DNA from: CAZBJJ01 sp964492245
GTDB taxonomy: Bacteria > Spirochaetota > Spirochaetia > Treponematales > Breznakiellaceae
Reading direction: 5' to 3'
Assembly (NCBI GenBank): GCA_964492245.1
Contig: CAZBJJ010000068.1
Coordinates: 1 to 5,892, forward strand
Length of the DNA stretch: 5,892 nt
In this document: piece after piece, positions 5,847 to 5,892 of the stretch
Numbering within the stretch: position 1 is the first letter of the stretch
Layout of the letters: every line of letters starts with the position of its first letter
Notes under the pieces: generated by a model
Database searches by the model: none
Seen by the model: only the letters and a program-made list of their open reading frames with translations
What the model was told of the DNA's origin: nothing
Translations under genes and position numbers: made by a program

Positions 5847-5892
5847 TGTCCTTAACAAGCCTCGCTATACTTTTAATGTATTCATCTTGAAT
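5833..5892 (-). CDS. possible C-terminal end of an upstream gene (partial, at window edge)
   Basis: On the - strand a frame is open from the window edge for 19 codons and ends in TAA at 5835-5833, reading IQDEYIKSIARLVKDNEKY. This is a charged, helix-like tail such as ends many real proteins. It would overlap the cyclase ATG by 14 bases, which would explain the poorly spaced ribosome site there by translational coupling. Nineteen codons without a stop is easily chance (roughly 40 percent), so the call is weak and no function can be given. Confidence 0.3.
   Translation of the reverse strand: MQDEYIKSIARLVKDNEKY

Noticed and set aside
5865..5885. Six-codon open frame (MNTLKV) upstream of the cyclase
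   Set aside because: It is in frame with and closed just before the cyclase start, but it has no ribosome site visible and is too short to support; the overlapping edge frame is the better explanation.

Overview
The window looks like a bacterial chromosome segment of moderate to low G+C. The protein styles (a large, non-lipidated extracellular sugar-binding protein, YtcP/LplB-type permeases, a soluble class III nucleotide cyclase and a BaiN/HI0933-type flavoprotein) resemble free-living or host-associated spirochaetes of the Treponema/Spirochaeta kind. This placement is an impression from protein style, not a proof. No rRNA, tRNA, CRISPR array, insertion sequence or phage gene was seen.

Layout. 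Positions 1-522 (+ strand) hold the 3' end of a BaiN/HI0933-family FAD-dependent oxidoreductase whose start lies outside the window. Everything from 606 to the right edge is encoded on the - strand and converges on it; an imperfect hairpin lies in the 83-bp gap. In the direction of transcription (right to left) the - strand carries: a possible last stretch of an unknown gene at the edge; a soluble protein of about 500 residues with a class III adenylyl/guanylyl cyclase domain; a 131-bp gap with short palindromes and a strong Shine-Dalgarno site; a 551-residue, signal-peptide-bearing, tryptophan-rich solute-binding protein; a perfect 14-bp hairpin; an LplB-like permease with a GTG start; and a YtcP-like permease that overlaps it by 4 bp (ATGA).

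How the genes work together. The binding protein and the two permeases make a standard carbohydrate (probably oligosaccharide) ABC importer of the LplB/YtcP class. No ATPase gene is present between the last permease and the convergent gene, so the energising subunit must come from elsewhere, as is common in this class. The hairpin between the binding-protein gene and the permease genes probably sets a high binding-protein to permease ratio. The cyclase gene lies upstream on the same strand without an obvious terminator behind it, so co-transcription or a regulatory link is possible but unproven.

The window is mostly ordinary metabolic and transport content. The points most worth a second look are the cyclase with its unrecognised flanking regions and substituted specificity Lys, the three spaced TAGGCC-like palindromic elements before the binding-protein gene, and the intra-operon hairpin.
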